A stretch of DNA of 64,000 bases from JAXGPL01 sp040766985 (GCA_040766985.1 JAXGPL010000003.1:1-64000); one strand, 5' to 3'. Positions 25,542 through 35,152 are shown, numbered from the stretch's first letter. The notes: generated by a model not told the origin, from the letters alone. Made by a program: numbers and translations.

Positions 25542-26832
25542 CTGCATCCCCCGCCCTTAGTAGCCGTCTCGCCCTGTTCAAAGCCTCGTCCGAACCGAAC
25601 GCACCCGCTTTGGTCACGACGGCAACCTCACGGGGCCCGAGCAACACCCCGAGGGGAATGCCCGGCTCGACCTCTGTCAACAAGATCATGCCCGAAGCCC
25701 CAAGCTCCCCGCAGACTGCCTTTGCCGTATCCCCTCCCGTAAGGAGGATGCCCTTGACAGGATGGCTTGCCACGAACCTGGAGGCGATCCTGGCCAGAGC
25801 TGCCACGATCATCCCGGAAACCTCAGGCCTGCTAAGCCCCCTGGCCTCACCCAGGGCTTGGGTCTCGCGGACGCTTTGGGGTGTGGAGTCAAGGAAGAGG
25901 GCGACGTCTCGCCCGGGTGGCACTGCTTGGAGTTTGGCATAAATCCGTTCCTCCAGGCCGGAGACATGCCGCTCTGCGACGATCTCCCTGGGATCGATGG
26001 CCTGAGAAACAGTGTCCGGGTCGGCCGCATATCGCTCGATTTGGTTGCGGGTTGTCGGCGACGCGCTCCCTGAGACGACCATGAACGGACCGGTCCGGTT
26101 AGGAATCCGCAACGGTTTGCTATCGCGAGAGATCCCCCACGCGTCGGCGAGGTACTGCGCCAGTCCTGTGGAGCCCACAATGAGATTGCTGTGGTCCGAG
26201 GTTGCGGCAATCCCGGCGACCCGTTTGAGGTCGTCCTCGGTCTCGGCATCGAAGACGACGATCTCATAGCCCCTGTCTCTCATGCCCTGGAGCCGTTGCT
26301 CGATCTCCTTCCGCTCACCCCGCACTCCACAAATGTCGATCAGGCCAACGCGGCGCCTGGTCTGCGACCCCAGCAGCCTGACCAGATCGGCCTCCTTGAT
26401 CGGCCAAACAGGGTCGTCGGCAAACTGGCTATCGGATATCAGGATGCCGTTGAGGAAGTGACACCCGTTGACTGTCTTCCTCCCCCAGTACGGAAACGCT
26501 GGCGCCACGAACGCGAACTCCGGGCGGAGGACGTCCAGCATGGCGTCGATCTCCGCGCCGAGGTTTCCGCGAAGGGTGGAGTCCACGGACTTATATACAT
26601 ACCGGTAGCCGCCGTGCCGGACGAATTCGGCAGCCTTACTGACCCTGCCGTACGCAGCTTCCGGGGTGTCCGCCCGGCTGTCAGTGTCAACCGACGCCAC
26701 GTCATACTCAGGGCGGTGGGAAAGGTCGGGTATCTGCATCAGGGCGGCGGTCTTCAAACCACGGATCGAGAACTGCACCCCGCAGTCGGTCGCGCTTGAG
26801 AAATCATCGGCTATGATTGCTGCAATGGACAA
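25531..26832 (-). CDS. Four-carbon acid sugar kinase (DUF1537 family)
   Basis: 433 residues. N-terminal DUF1537 domain: AIIADDFSSATDCGVQF, VDTDSRAD, YKSVDSTLRGNLGAEIDAML, FAPAFPYWGRKTVNG-like. The C-terminal nucleotide-binding domain ends with LLTGGDTAKAVCGELGASG. Family enzymes phosphorylate D-threonate, D-erythronate or related acids at C4. The TTG start is preceded by GAGGG. It overlaps pdxA2 by about 11 bp and so is first of a three-gene operon. No transporter or dehydrogenase for the pathway lies nearby. Confidence 0.87.
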   Translation of the reverse strand: MSIAAIIADDFSSATDCGVQFSIRGLKTAALMQIPDLSHRPEYDVASVDTDSRADTPEAAYGRVSKAAEFVRHGGYRYVYKSVDSTLRGNLGAEIDAMLDVLRPEFAFVAPAFPYWGRKTVNGCHFLNGILISDSQFADDPVWPIKEADLVRLLGSQTRRRVGLIDICGVRGERKEIEQRLQGMRDRGYEIVVFDAETEDDLKRVAGIAATSDHSNLIVGSTGLAQYLADAWGISRDSKPLRIPNRTGPFMVVSGSASPTTRNQIERYAADPDTVSQAIDPREIVAERHVSGLEERIYAKLQAVPPGRDVALFLDSTPQSVRETQALGEARGLSRPEVSGMIVAALARIASRFVASHPVKGILLTGGDTAKAVCGELGASGMILLTEVEPGIPLGVLLGPREVAVVTKAGAFGSDEALNRARRLLRAGDADAC

Positions 26833-26926
26833 GTCGGACCCTCACTAATCGCGCACTCCTTGCCGCATACTTCCCCGACCCGGTGCATTCCTCCCGCAGC
26901 AGATCCCGCCGCCCGCAAATTCCCTG

Positions 26927-28598
26927 CTAGCGATGGAATCCCCAACTGACGTACTCCGAGTAGTTGAACCCCGAGCGGCCGCCGATTCCGTGGAGGCCGA
27001 GATAGCGGCCAGTTGCAGCGTCGATGAACACCTTGAGATCGGGACGGGGATCCGTGGGCGGATTGGTTTCGACGGCCCAGGCAGTCCTGACACCACCCCA
27101 TTCCATCCGGTAGAGGACGGGGGCAACCCTGACCTCCGGGGGCTCGGCCCTTCCGAGGACCGAGGCGAGCTTCCGGGCGCCCGCCTCTGCAGCCATCTGT
27201 GCGCTCACCGCGGGGGCCCAGGGGAGGTCCGGCGAGTGAGTAAGCTGGTAGCACCCCTTAACCGCAGCGGAATCCCCGTGGACGACCACCACGACAGGGT
27301 CCGCGTAGTTGACCATGCCACCGCGCCTCGGAGCAAACACAACAACCCAGCTGGCTTCGAAGTGCGCTCCGACATAGACGTATTGCCGCTCCTCGTCGAG
27401 GCTCGCGAGGAAGGCCGCAGCCACCTCAGCTGCCTCGCCCGCAGAGACCCTGATGTCGGACTCCTGGGGAGTGGGCGGCTGCACGGGGCCGGCCCACAGC
27501 CCGTGCGGCCATAGCCACCCGATCAGAGCGCCGCTGCGTGCGTCGACGAGACCCTGTGCCTGCTCCCACCCCCGGGCGGCAGGGCCGAAGCGGACCCGCC
27601 AGAAGTGCAGCCCGCGCCACCCGTCAAGGTATTCTTCCGCCGCGGCTTCGCCCAATAGCGCGTCCAGTTGTTCGGACGATAGCCCTGAGTATTCTGAATA
27701 TCGCTTGATCCCCTCGCGGGCCAGGGAGATCGCCTCGTCCCCGGAAACCTGGGGTAGCCACCTACCTGGCTCGACGCTTGCCTCTTCACGGTAGACCCGG
27801 CACAGGTCCTGGATTTCGCGTGCAATCGCAATAGCGTTATCCCGCCGCGACCGGTCGAAGTCGATCCGTGGCCGCGACCCGCCGCGTGATTCGGGACCCA
27901 GGGTAACCGCTTCTCCCAGCCGCTCAAGCTGCTGGGAGACCATTGCGGCGAACTCGAGGTCCACGGGGCCGACGTCCCTGCTGTTCATCCGGCCGCCGAG
28001 CGCGTCCCAACCGAGAACCTGCCGCACGGCATCGCTTGCTTCGGCGACCTGCCATGTGTACGCGGCGAAGTTCTCGCTCTCGCCGGTGATTGCCGTATCC
28101 AGCAGTCTGAGCAGCCTCGCTGCATCGGTTGTTTCGTAGAGGTATTCGATCGTGCTGCCTAAGGCCTCGGACTCGAGTATCGCGATGTCGGATGCGATTG
28201 CCCCGAACGCGATGGAGGCCTGCGTCAGCCTCATCCTCAAGTCGGTGGCAAGCGAGATGTACGCGTTCAGCACCGCCCGCTGCCCGGCCTGCCTGGCCGT
28301 GATGTACGAGTACGCGCCGACGGCCCCCCAGGCGAGTGCTGCGACTAGAAGGACTGCCACAACGCGGCGGCCGACTCTGCGTAGCACCCCGGATTCCCAC
28401 TGCCTAAGGCGGCCTTGTCCACTGGCGCCTGACGCCTGGTCATCCGCATCGCCACCGCCCACGGTCGCAGGGCGCACTTCAAAGGCACCGCTCACCATTC
28501 GCCGGTGGAGTTCGGCGCAAGCGGGCAACTCTCCAGGTGCTCTCGGACGTGAGCCGCAGCCTCCGGACTGAGTTGCCCCTCCCATAGAGAGGCAGCAC
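26927..28598 (-). CDS. Zinc-finger anti-sigma factor with large PepSY-like extracytoplasmic region, two frameshifts
   Basis: The N-terminus falls in three frames: DVLPLYG, EGQLSPEAAAHVREHLESCP and CAELHRRM. Joined, they give the HxxxCxxC anti-sigma zinc finger (HLESCPACAELHRR). Each shift is repaired by one G in a G/C run (TATGGGAGGGG; TGCCCGC). A membrane helix (RRVVAVLLVAALAWGAVGAYSYI) and about 440 outer residues follow, with PepSY-like units (LHFWRVRFG.., DARSGALIGW; VFIDAATGRYLGLHG). The gene overlaps or abuts the upstream ECF sigma gene. It probably holds the sigma factor at the membrane until an envelope signal is sensed. Confidence 0.7.
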
Positions 28599-28606
28599 AT
28601 CCTCAA

Positions 28607-29104
28607 TCAGCGGGCAGAGTCGGTCTGGCAACGGGATTCCTCTCCTTCGATGATCTTCTGCAGCTTGCGCTTGGCCCGGAATAGGCCCACCTTGACCGAA
28701 GCCTCCGACATCCCCAGGACCGCTGCTATCTCAGCCAGGGGCAGGTCTTCGAATACGCGCAGCCAGACGATGCTCGCCTGGGCCTCAGGCAACTGCAGCA
28801 ACAGCCTCCTAACGCGGTCCTTCGCGATGACTGCGCCCGCGGGGCCGGGAACGGGCTGGGCGTTCTCCAGGTCTCCCACTGCGGTCGGGCCGTGGGTTTC
28901 CTTGCGCACGTGCATCAACCATTTGCGGCGTGCGATTCCGAGCAGCCACGTTGCCACGGAGCTTTTACCCTGAAACCCCGCAAGACCAACGACCGCAGCC
29001 GCGAACGTCTCCTGGGTCAGGTCCTCGGCATCCTCACGGTTGGCCGTGAGGGCAAGCAGGTACCGGTACACGAGTGGCTGGTGCCTGCGGAAGATGGCCC
29101 GCAC
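28607..29104 (-). CDS. ECF-type RNA polymerase sigma factor
   Basis: At least 165 residues. Region 2 is typical: YRYLLALTANREDAEDLTQETF, then SSVATWLLGIARRKW. Region 4 is LLLQLPEAQASIVWLRVFEDLPLAEIAAVLGMSEASVKVGLFRAKRKL. The GTG at 29104 lacks a ribosome site, and homology-like sequence (EWLLSQIEQ) continues upstream in frame, so the true start may lie near 29140. The anti-sigma gene follows directly. Confidence 0.88.
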   Translation of the reverse strand: MRAIFRRHQPLVYRYLLALTANREDAEDLTQETFAAAVVGLAGFQGKSSVATWLLGIARRKWLMHVRKETHGPTAVGDLENAQPVPGPAGAVIAKDRVRRLLLQLPEAQASIVWLRVFEDLPLAEIAAVLGMSEASVKVGLFRAKRKLQKIIEGEESRCQTDSAR

Positions 29105-29353
29105 TTGCTCAATCTGACTCAGCAGCCACTCACCTCGAATTCCCCCACCAGTGGTTAGTTGCCGAAGGGCAGCGAAAAGTTACACCCGGCGACCGATCCG
29201 CGCAGAAGAAACGGCCGCCCGGGATAGCGTATCGCAAGCGCAACCAAAAGGGGGAGGGCCAAGGCAGTAGCCCGACTCCTCCGGGTGGTATTATCATGGG
29301 ACTAACGCGCAGGCAGACCGAGCTTGCGTCACTTCAACGGAAAAGGTGACACA

Positions 29354-30562
29354 ATGAACGCATTCGACGTCCTGCAGGAGAGGGGTTTCATCAAGCAGGT
29401 CAACGACGAGGGCCTGCGCGAGCGGCTGGGCAGGGATATGCTGACGTTCTACATCGGCTTCGATCCTACGGCGGACAGCCTTCATGTCGGGCACTTCATC
29501 CAGCTGATGGCGATGAGCCACATGCAGCGCGCCGGGCACCGGCCGATCGCCTTGGTGGGCGGCGGCACGGCGATGGTTGGCGACCCCTCAGGCAAGACCG
29601 ACATGCGCGCCATGCTGAGCGCGGAGCAGATCGACGCCAACGCCGCAAAGATGAAGGTGCAGATGGGCAGATTCCTCGATTTTTCAGAGGGCGGAGCGAT
29701 CCTCGTCAATAATGGCGATTGGCTGCTTGGCCTCAACTACGTCGACTTTCTGCGCGACGTCGGGGTCCACTTCTCGGTCAACCGGATGCTCGCCGCCGAA
29801 TGCTACAGGAACCGGCTTGAGCAAGGGCTGACGTTCTTCGAGTTCAACTATATGCTGATGCAGAGCTACGATTTCCTGCACCTTTTCCGCAACTACGGGT
29901 GCACGCTGCAGCTCGGCGGAGATGACCAGTGGTCCAATATCCTCGCCGGGGCGGATTTGATCCGCCGGGTCGAAAGAGCCGACGCATTCGCAATGACGTT
30001 CACCCTCCTGACCAACGCGGACGGCACCAAGATGGGCAAGACCGTCGGCGGTGCGCTATGGCTCGATGCCGAAAAGACCAGTCCCTACGAGTTCTACCAG
30101 TACTGGCGCAACGTCGAGGACCAGAGCGTTGAAAAGTGCCTGGCGCTCCTGACGTTCCTTCCGATGGAGCGAATCGCCGAGCTCTGCCGCGGGGATATCA
30201 ACGAAGCAAAGAAGGTCCTTGCCTACGAGATTACGGCGCTGATTCACGGGGCGGCGGAGGCGGACAGGGCCGTGGAGGCGTCAGAAGCGCTGTTTGGCGA
30301 TGGCGGGAGCCTTGATAACATGCCCACCACGCGTATCACCGAGGAAGACTTCGCCCAGAGCGATAAGCTGATCGACCTGATGGTCACATCCGGATTGGCC
30401 AAGAGCAAGGGCGATGCCAGGCGGTTAATCGAGGGCGGCGGAGTGACTCTGGACGGCTCGCGCGTCGAGGATGTGCTGTTAGGCGTTGAGAGGCAGGCTC
30501 TGGTCGACGGTGTGATCATCCGCAAGGGCAAGAAGGTCTTCCATCGGATCATTCTGCGGTAA
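29354..30562 (+). CDS. tyrS: Tyrosyl-tRNA synthetase
   Basis: 402 residues from the ATG at 29354 with AAGGTG 6 nt upstream; an earlier in-frame start has no site. Class I synthetase with the HIGH motif as HVGH, tyrosine-site residues QSYDFLHL and GGDDQWSNI, and the KMSKS loop as KMGKT (226-230). The C-terminal S4 RNA-binding domain is SKGDARRLIEGGGVTLDG. The protein is complete. I found no convincing T-box leader upstream. Confidence 0.95.
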   Translation: MNAFDVLQERGFIKQVNDEGLRERLGRDMLTFYIGFDPTADSLHVGHFIQLMAMSHMQRAGHRPIALVGGGTAMVGDPSGKTDMRAMLSAEQIDANAAKMKVQMGRFLDFSEGGAILVNNGDWLLGLNYVDFLRDVGVHFSVNRMLAAECYRNRLEQGLTFFEFNYMLMQSYDFLHLFRNYGCTLQLGGDDQWSNILAGADLIRRVERADAFAMTFTLLTNADGTKMGKTVGGALWLDAEKTSPYEFYQYWRNVEDQSVEKCLALLTFLPMERIAELCRGDINEAKKVLAYEITALIHGAAEADRAVEASEALFGDGGSLDNMPTTRITEEDFAQSDKLIDLMVTSGLAKSKGDARRLIEGGGVTLDGSRVEDVLLGVERQALVDGVIIRKGKKVFHRIILR

Positions 30563-30619
30563 AAGGCACATGCCGGCACTCTTCTTGCATGTAGTCGACC
30601 GTAGTAGGCCTGATAGCAG

Positions 30620-31459
30620 ATGGGGGCGATGAGCTTGGCAGTTGGGGAGTACCGGGATGCGTTCAGGGGCACGGCGTACTACTACGCAAGGTTTCGCCCC
30701 GGGTACCCCGAGGCGTTCTTTGCGCTCGTCGCAAGAGAATTCGGCCTTGACGGGCGGGGGCGTCTGCTCGACCTGGGATGCGGCACCGGGCAGATCGCCG
30801 TGCCCTTCGCGGACCGGTTCGAGGAAACCGTGGCTATGGATCCCGAGCCCGAAATGCTCGCTGAGGCCGGAAGAACGATCGCCGAGACGCGCGCCCGCGG
30901 GATTCGCCTGGTGCAGGGCTCGTCGGCGGACCTTGTCCGCCTCAAGAACGCGCTCGGAGTGTTCCGCGTTGTCACGATGGGCAACTCGTTCCACTGGATG
31001 GACCGCGCGGCTACCCTGGAAACCCTCTCCCACATGGTCGAGCCCGGGGGCGGATTTGTCGTCGCCTGATCTTCCATCGGCGGAATCTTCTGGACGGCGG
31101 ACGCCCCGTGGTGCCAGGTCGTCAAGGCCGTCATCCAAAAACACCTGGGAACCCGCCGCAGAGCAGGGAGCCGCGCCTACGCCGTTGCTCCGGAACGCCA
31201 TGAGTCCTTCATCGACAGGTCGCCCTTCGGCCCGTGCCGGGTTTGCACGCTACCGTACCGGCGGGAGCTAACGGTTGACGAGGTCATCGGCACTCTCTAT
31301 TCGACTTCATTCTGTTCCCCGGCGGTCCTGGGGGAGCGCCGCAGCTCGTTTGAAAACGACCTGCGAGAAGCGCTTTTTGAGTTCGATCCGCAAGGCCGCT
31401 ATGCCGAAGAGGGGTTGCTGGAAATCCTCTTAGGGGTCCTTCCCGAAGCTACCGGGTAA
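30620..31459 (+). pseudogene. SAM-dependent methyltransferase with an in-frame TGA
   Basis: One frame runs from ATG 30620 to TAA 31457-31459 (280 codons), interrupted only by TGA at 31067-31069. Before it: the SAM motif LLDLGCGTGQIA, AMDPEPEML, VTMGNSFHWMD and PGGGFVVA. After it, still in frame: SSIGGIFWTADAPWCQVVKAV to VIGTLYSTSF and FENDLREALF, as in other COG2226-type methyltransferases. A single substitution (for example GGA to TGA) explains the break. The nearest start with a site could be ATG 30629. Confidence 0.7.
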
Positions 31460-31497
31460 AGGGCCGACAAGCAGGCTTTTTGCCGACAGAAACACCG

Positions 31498-32096
31498 CTA
31501 CCGGTTGTAGATCGCAGCCCAGGACACCGGCCGGTGCGGGCAGAGCTCCTCAGGACGAAACCACGTCGCAATCTCCCGCTCCGCCTCATCCTCCGAACTG
31601 GAGGCATGGACGACGTTGCGAACTGCGATATGCAGCCGGTTGGCCGACACTGCGGAGATCGTTGCGAAGTCGCCGCGGATACTTCCCGGCGTGGCATCCG
31701 ACGGCATGGTGTCGCCCGCGAGTTTTCGGACAACTTCAACGGCATGTGGCCCCTGGAGTACGCACGCGACGGTCGGGCCGCAGGTCATGTACTCAATCAG
31801 CCATCCGCGGATGATGCGGCCGATGTCAGACGGCTTATCCGTGCCGATTTCCGCAACCGGATCGAGTTGGTGTTTCATATACGTGCGCAGCGTCTTGCCT
31901 CCCAGGTTCTCGAGCCAGACAGGGTCCTCACTGTAGTGCTGCTCGGCCCGTTCCCTGGTCACCTGGACCATTTGGAGCCCGATCAAAGCCAGCCCGGCGC
32001 GCTCACTCGGGCGAGTATCTCGCCGCAGAGGCCGCGTAACACACCATCGGGTTTAATCAGCATCAGCGTACGTTCCTCAATCCCTGTGGCGGTCAA
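31498..32096 (-). CDS. ndk: Nucleoside diphosphate kinase, one frameshift
   Basis: The N-terminal frame reads ERTLMLIKPDGVLRGLCGEILARV. After a shift near 32005 (GTGAGCGCGCC; one more G gives VERAGLALIGLQM) come YMTCGPTVACVLQGPHAVEVVRKLAGDT, GSIRGDF and RNVVHASSSEDEAEREI with the phosphorylated His. At about 199 codons it is longer than the usual 140-150, with an insert around LENLGGKTLRTYMKHQLDPV and an extended tail. The start is uncertain: TTG 32096 or GTG 32108. Last gene of the cofactor cluster. Confidence 0.8.
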
Positions 32097-32157
32097 TAGC
32101 CTGTCCACATCCTTCCCAGCCCCAAACCCGCCGGGCTTCGGGCCGTTTCCTGATGGT

Positions 32158-32574
32158 TCAGTGCACCTGCCCCTCGTCCGGCGTGACGCCGGCGACGTCA
32201 AGGACGCGTTCGAGGGCCTTGATCGGGGCCTTTGCCCGTAGGGCCAGGGCGATCGCGTCCGAAGGGCGGGAGTCGACTTCAACCACGGTTTCCCCGGAAA
32301 CCATGGTGATCTGGGCAAAGAACGTGTCGTCACGAACGTCGTCAATCAAAATGCCGGAGATGGCATACCCCAGCCGGTCCAGCACCAGCTTGAACAAGTC
32401 GTGGGTCTGGGGCCTGGGGGGATCGAACCCCTCGATGGCCATGGCGATCGCGCCCGCCTCGAGTTGCCCGACCAAAATGGGTAGGTAGCGCTCGGATTCC
32501 TTGTGCCGGAGCAGGATGATGGCCCGTTGGTGCTGGCTGTCGTAGGCTATCCGGTCAACCGTCAGCTCGACCAT
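32158..32574 (-). CDS. Bifunctional nuclease family protein (DUF151)
   Basis: 138 residues covering the whole DUF151 fold: QHQRAIILLRHKESERYLPILVGQLEAGAIA, DLFKLVLDRLGY, ILIDDVRDDTFFAQI and VEVDSRPSDAIALALRAKAPI, the conserved R-P-S-D-A motif. The ATG follows AAAGGAGG with good spacing. Homologues are described as dual DNase/RNase proteins; the cellular role in Bacillota is unclear. It lies between coaX and ndk. Confidence 0.9.
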   Translation of the reverse strand: MVELTVDRIAYDSQHQRAIILLRHKESERYLPILVGQLEAGAIAMAIEGFDPPRPQTHDLFKLVLDRLGYAISGILIDDVRDDTFFAQITMVSGETVVEVDSRPSDAIALALRAKAPIKALERVLDVAGVTPDEGQVH

Positions 32575-32607
32575 CGCCTGCCTCCTTTCTTCGCTCGCAA
32601 TTATATC

Positions 32608-33387
32608 CTATTTGCCGTTGCCCTTCTGGTTGCGCTCGTGGATGATCCGCAGGCCCTCCAAAGTCAGGAGGGGATCGATCCGCTCGATCGTGACGCTTTC
32701 CTCCGCAACGAAAGGAGCAAGCCCGCCGGTTGCGATGACCAGCGGGCGACCGCCCAGTTCGGCGGCGATCCGCCTGACCATTGCGTCGACCTGCCCCGCG
32801 AAGCCGAAGACGATGCCGGACTGGAGGCTGGCTTCCGTGGTCCGCCCGATCGCCGCTGCAGGGCGCCTGAGTTGCACACGGGTCAGGCGCGCCGCCCGCT
32901 GGAACAGGGCTTCCACGGAAATCCCGATCCCCGGAGCGATCGCCCCTCCCAGGTATTCACCGTCCGCGGTCACTGCATCGAACGTCGTGGCCGTCCCGAA
33001 GTCGACTATTACCAGCGGGCCGCCGTGCTTTTCGTATGCCGCAACGGCGTTGACGATGCGGTCGGCGCCTACCTCCTGCGGATTGTCATAGAGCACAGGC
33101 ATCCCGGTATAGGTTTCCGGGCCGACGATCAGGGGGTCGCAGCCGAAGTACCGGCGGGCCACGTCCACGAGCGTCGGGGTCACAGGCGGGACGACCGAGC
33201 TGATCGCGATATGCCTGACCGCGCCGAACTCGTGGCCGGAATGCCTGAACAGCTCCACGAGGGACATCGCACACTCATCCGCGGTTCGCCTGGGATCGGT
33301 GGCAAGCCGCCAGTGGACTAGAAGCCTTGGGCCGTCGTAGAGGCCGCTGACAACGTTGGTGTTGCCGATATCGACGACTAAGAGCAA
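32608..33387 (-). CDS. coaX: Type III pantothenate kinase
   Basis: 259 residues, ASKHA fold. Phosphate-1 motif VVDIGNTNVVSGLYDG at the N-terminus, then AISSVVPP, NPQEVGADRIVNAVAAY, the catalytic-Asp motif VIVDFGTATTFDAV, GGAIAPGIGIS and VIATGGLAPF. It catalyses the first step of coenzyme A synthesis from pantothenate. TTG start with GAGGGAT about 8 nt upstream. It follows birA by 10 nt. Confidence 0.95.
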   Translation of the reverse strand: MLLVVDIGNTNVVSGLYDGPRLLVHWRLATDPRRTADECAMSLVELFRHSGHEFGAVRHIAISSVVPPVTPTLVDVARRYFGCDPLIVGPETYTGMPVLYDNPQEVGADRIVNAVAAYEKHGGPLVIVDFGTATTFDAVTADGEYLGGAIAPGIGISVEALFQRAARLTRVQLRRPAAAIGRTTEASLQSGIVFGFAGQVDAMVRRIAAELGGRPLVIATGGLAPFVAEESVTIERIDPLLTLEGLRIIHERNQKGNGK

Positions 33388-33397
33388 TGGAGATCCC

Positions 33398-34225
33398 TCA
33401 TCTTTCCTGACGTAACGTTACATCTCCGGCGGCGACGGCTGTCTTCCGGCCGTCGCTGAGGCGCAGGAGCAGCCGGCCGTCGAGGTCGATGTCCTCGGCC
33501 ACTCCATTCAGCGTACCCGCTGCCGAAGTCACCACCACCTCGTTGCCGGTGGTGACGTTGGCGGCGAGCCATTCCTCGCGGAGGACGGCAAACCCGCGCG
33601 CGACGAACTCGGAGTAGGTTTCCGAAAGACACTCAACCAGCGCCCGGCCATACTCCGCGGGACCAAGACCCGGCGCTCCGGCTGATCCCTCTCCCTCACG
33701 CAACTCATCCAGCGCAATGGCCGATCCGCGTACAGGTTCTGGAAACCCGCCCTCCGGCGTCCGCACGTTCACGCCGATGCCGGCGACGACGAAATCAGGT
33801 GCGGCAAGGATGCTGCCGCCGGCGCCTTCGGTAAGGATCCCGGCGAGCTTGCGCTCGCGGGCCACAAGGTCGTTGGGCCATTTGATGCCGATGTCGGCAT
33901 CATCCGCTCCGCATCCGAGGACCGCGCGCCGGGCGCCCAACGCCGCAACGAGCGCGAGCGGTCCGAGGTTGTTCAGAGCTAAGGGGGGGCGCAAGATGAA
34001 CGAACACCACAGGCCCGTGCCCGGCGGCGAATGCCAGACCCTGCCCAGACGACCCCGGCCGCTCGTCTGCTTGTCTGCCACGACAAGGGTGCCTTCGGGC
34101 GCGCCTCCCAAGGCTAGTACTCTCGCCAGGTCGTTGGTCGACGTGACTTCCGCGACGGAGACGACCTGACTGCCGAGCCGCCACGGACGGTCTTCCGCCA
34201 GCAGGCGCGCGAGCGCCGCCCCCAC
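33398..34225 (-). CDS. birA: Biotin--[acetyl-CoA-carboxylase] ligase
   Basis: About 275 residues without an N-terminal HTH, so not a repressor. Ligase motifs: TSTNDLARVLA, KQTSGRGRLGRVWHSPPGTGLW, IKWPNDLVA, KLAGILTE and VVAGIGVNV. The C-terminal cap domain ends GRLLLRLSDGRKTAVAAGDV. The start is uncertain: GTG 34225 follows the nadC stop, while an in-frame ATG at 34306 would overlap nadC by 65 bp. It attaches biotin to carboxylases such as acetyl-CoA carboxylase. Confidence 0.9.
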   Translation of the reverse strand: MGAALARLLAEDRPWRLGSQVVSVAEVTSTNDLARVLALGGAPEGTLVVADKQTSGRGRLGRVWHSPPGTGLWCSFILRPPLALNNLGPLALVAALGARRAVLGCGADDADIGIKWPNDLVARERKLAGILTEGAGGSILAAPDFVVAGIGVNVRTPEGGFPEPVRGSAIALDELREGEGSAGAPGLGPAEYGRALVECLSETYSEFVARGFAVLREEWLAANVTTGNEVVVTSAAGTLNGVAEDIDLDGRLLLRLSDGRKTAVAAGDVTLRQER

Positions 34226-34241
34226 GAGGCCGGGCCCGGAC

Positions 34242-35150
34242 TCAGACGGCACTGCCGGCGGTCGGGGCGCCGCCCTGCCTGAGTTCGAGCTCAAGACTGA
34301 TGTCAAGGGACCTGTACGAGTGCGTCAGGGCGCCCATCGAGATGAGGTCGACGCCAAGGCGGGCTACCTCGCCGCAGGTGGCGACGGTCATGTTTCCCGA
34401 CGCCTCGGTCAGAGCCCGTCCGGCCACCATTTCGACCGCGGCCGCCATCGTCTTGTTGTCCATATTGTCAAGCATGATGATATCCGCGCCGGCTTGGAGA
34501 GCCTGGCTCACCTCGTCTAGCGTGGCCGCCTCGACCTCGATCTTGACCATCGGACTAACGGAGCGCCGGGCGGCCGCCACCGCAGGACCGATCCCCCCAG
34601 CGATTCGGATGTGGTTGTCCTTGATCAGGACCATATCGTAGAGGCCGAAGCGGTGGTTGGCGGCACCCCCCGCCCGGACCGCGTACTTCTCCAGGATGCG
34701 GAGGCCGGGCGTCGTCTTGCGCGTGTCGAGGACCAGGGCCTTGGTACCGGCTACCGCCTCCATCGCCTGGCTCGCCATCGTGGCGATGCCTGACAGCCGT
34801 TGCATGAAGTTGAGGCCGACGCGTTCCGCGCTCAAGACCGCCCTCGCCGGGCCGATCACCCGCGCGATGCGGTCACCGGGCTTGACGTGCGCAGGCTCGG
34901 GAACCATGTGGTCCATCCTGATTGCCGGGTCCATCTCCGAAAACGCCATCTCGCAGAGCCAGAGGCCGCATACGACGCCGGTGCTCTTGGCGAAGTACCA
35001 CCCCTCGGCCCAGGCATCCGCCGGGATGGTGCTTTCCGTTGTGAGGTCGCCCGCTCCGACGTCCTCAAGCAAAGCAGCCCGGACGATCGGCAGCACGGCC
35101 GCTCGCGGCGGCCGGATCGCGTCGGTCGGCATCTGCTGCAGGTCGCGCAT
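34242..35150 (-). CDS. nadC: Nicotinate-nucleotide pyrophosphorylase (carboxylating)
   Basis: 302 residues. Family motifs: LLEDVGAGDLTTEST, GLNFMQRLSGIAT, LDTRKTTPGLRILEKYAVRAGGAANHRFGL split by substrate-binding Arg/Lys, IKDNHI, KIEVEA and IIMLDNM. It converts quinolinate plus PRPP to nicotinate mononucleotide. The ATG at 35150 has GGAGG 7 nt upstream. An overlapping GTG at 35156 is possible. The gene overlaps or abuts the nadB stop. Confidence 0.94.
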   Translation of the reverse strand: MRDLQQMPTDAIRPPRAAVLPIVRAALLEDVGAGDLTTESTIPADAWAEGWYFAKSTGVVCGLWLCEMAFSEMDPAIRMDHMVPEPAHVKPGDRIARVIGPARAVLSAERVGLNFMQRLSGIATMASQAMEAVAGTKALVLDTRKTTPGLRILEKYAVRAGGAANHRFGLYDMVLIKDNHIRIAGGIGPAVAAARRSVSPMVKIEVEAATLDEVSQALQAGADIIMLDNMDNKTMAAAVEMVAGRALTEASGNMTVATCGEVARLGVDLISMGALTHSYRSLDISLELELRQGGAPTAGSAV

Positions 35151-35152
35151 TC

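Noticed and set aside
29160..29353. T-box leader before tyrS (GGGTGGTATTATC resembles the T-box core GGGTGGTACCGCG).
   Set aside because: The conserved ACCGCG part is missing, no stem I with a Tyr specifier was found, and no terminator/antiterminator pair is visible.
31067..31069. Selenocysteine recoding at the methyltransferase TGA.
   Set aside because: No SECIS-like hairpin follows at the right distance, and the position corresponds to a small residue, not a redox Cys, in related proteins.
32410..32440. GGGGATCGAACCCC, like a tRNA T-arm.
   Set aside because: It lies inside the conserved DUF151 gene (GFDPP) and no acceptor, D or anticodon arms can be folded around it.
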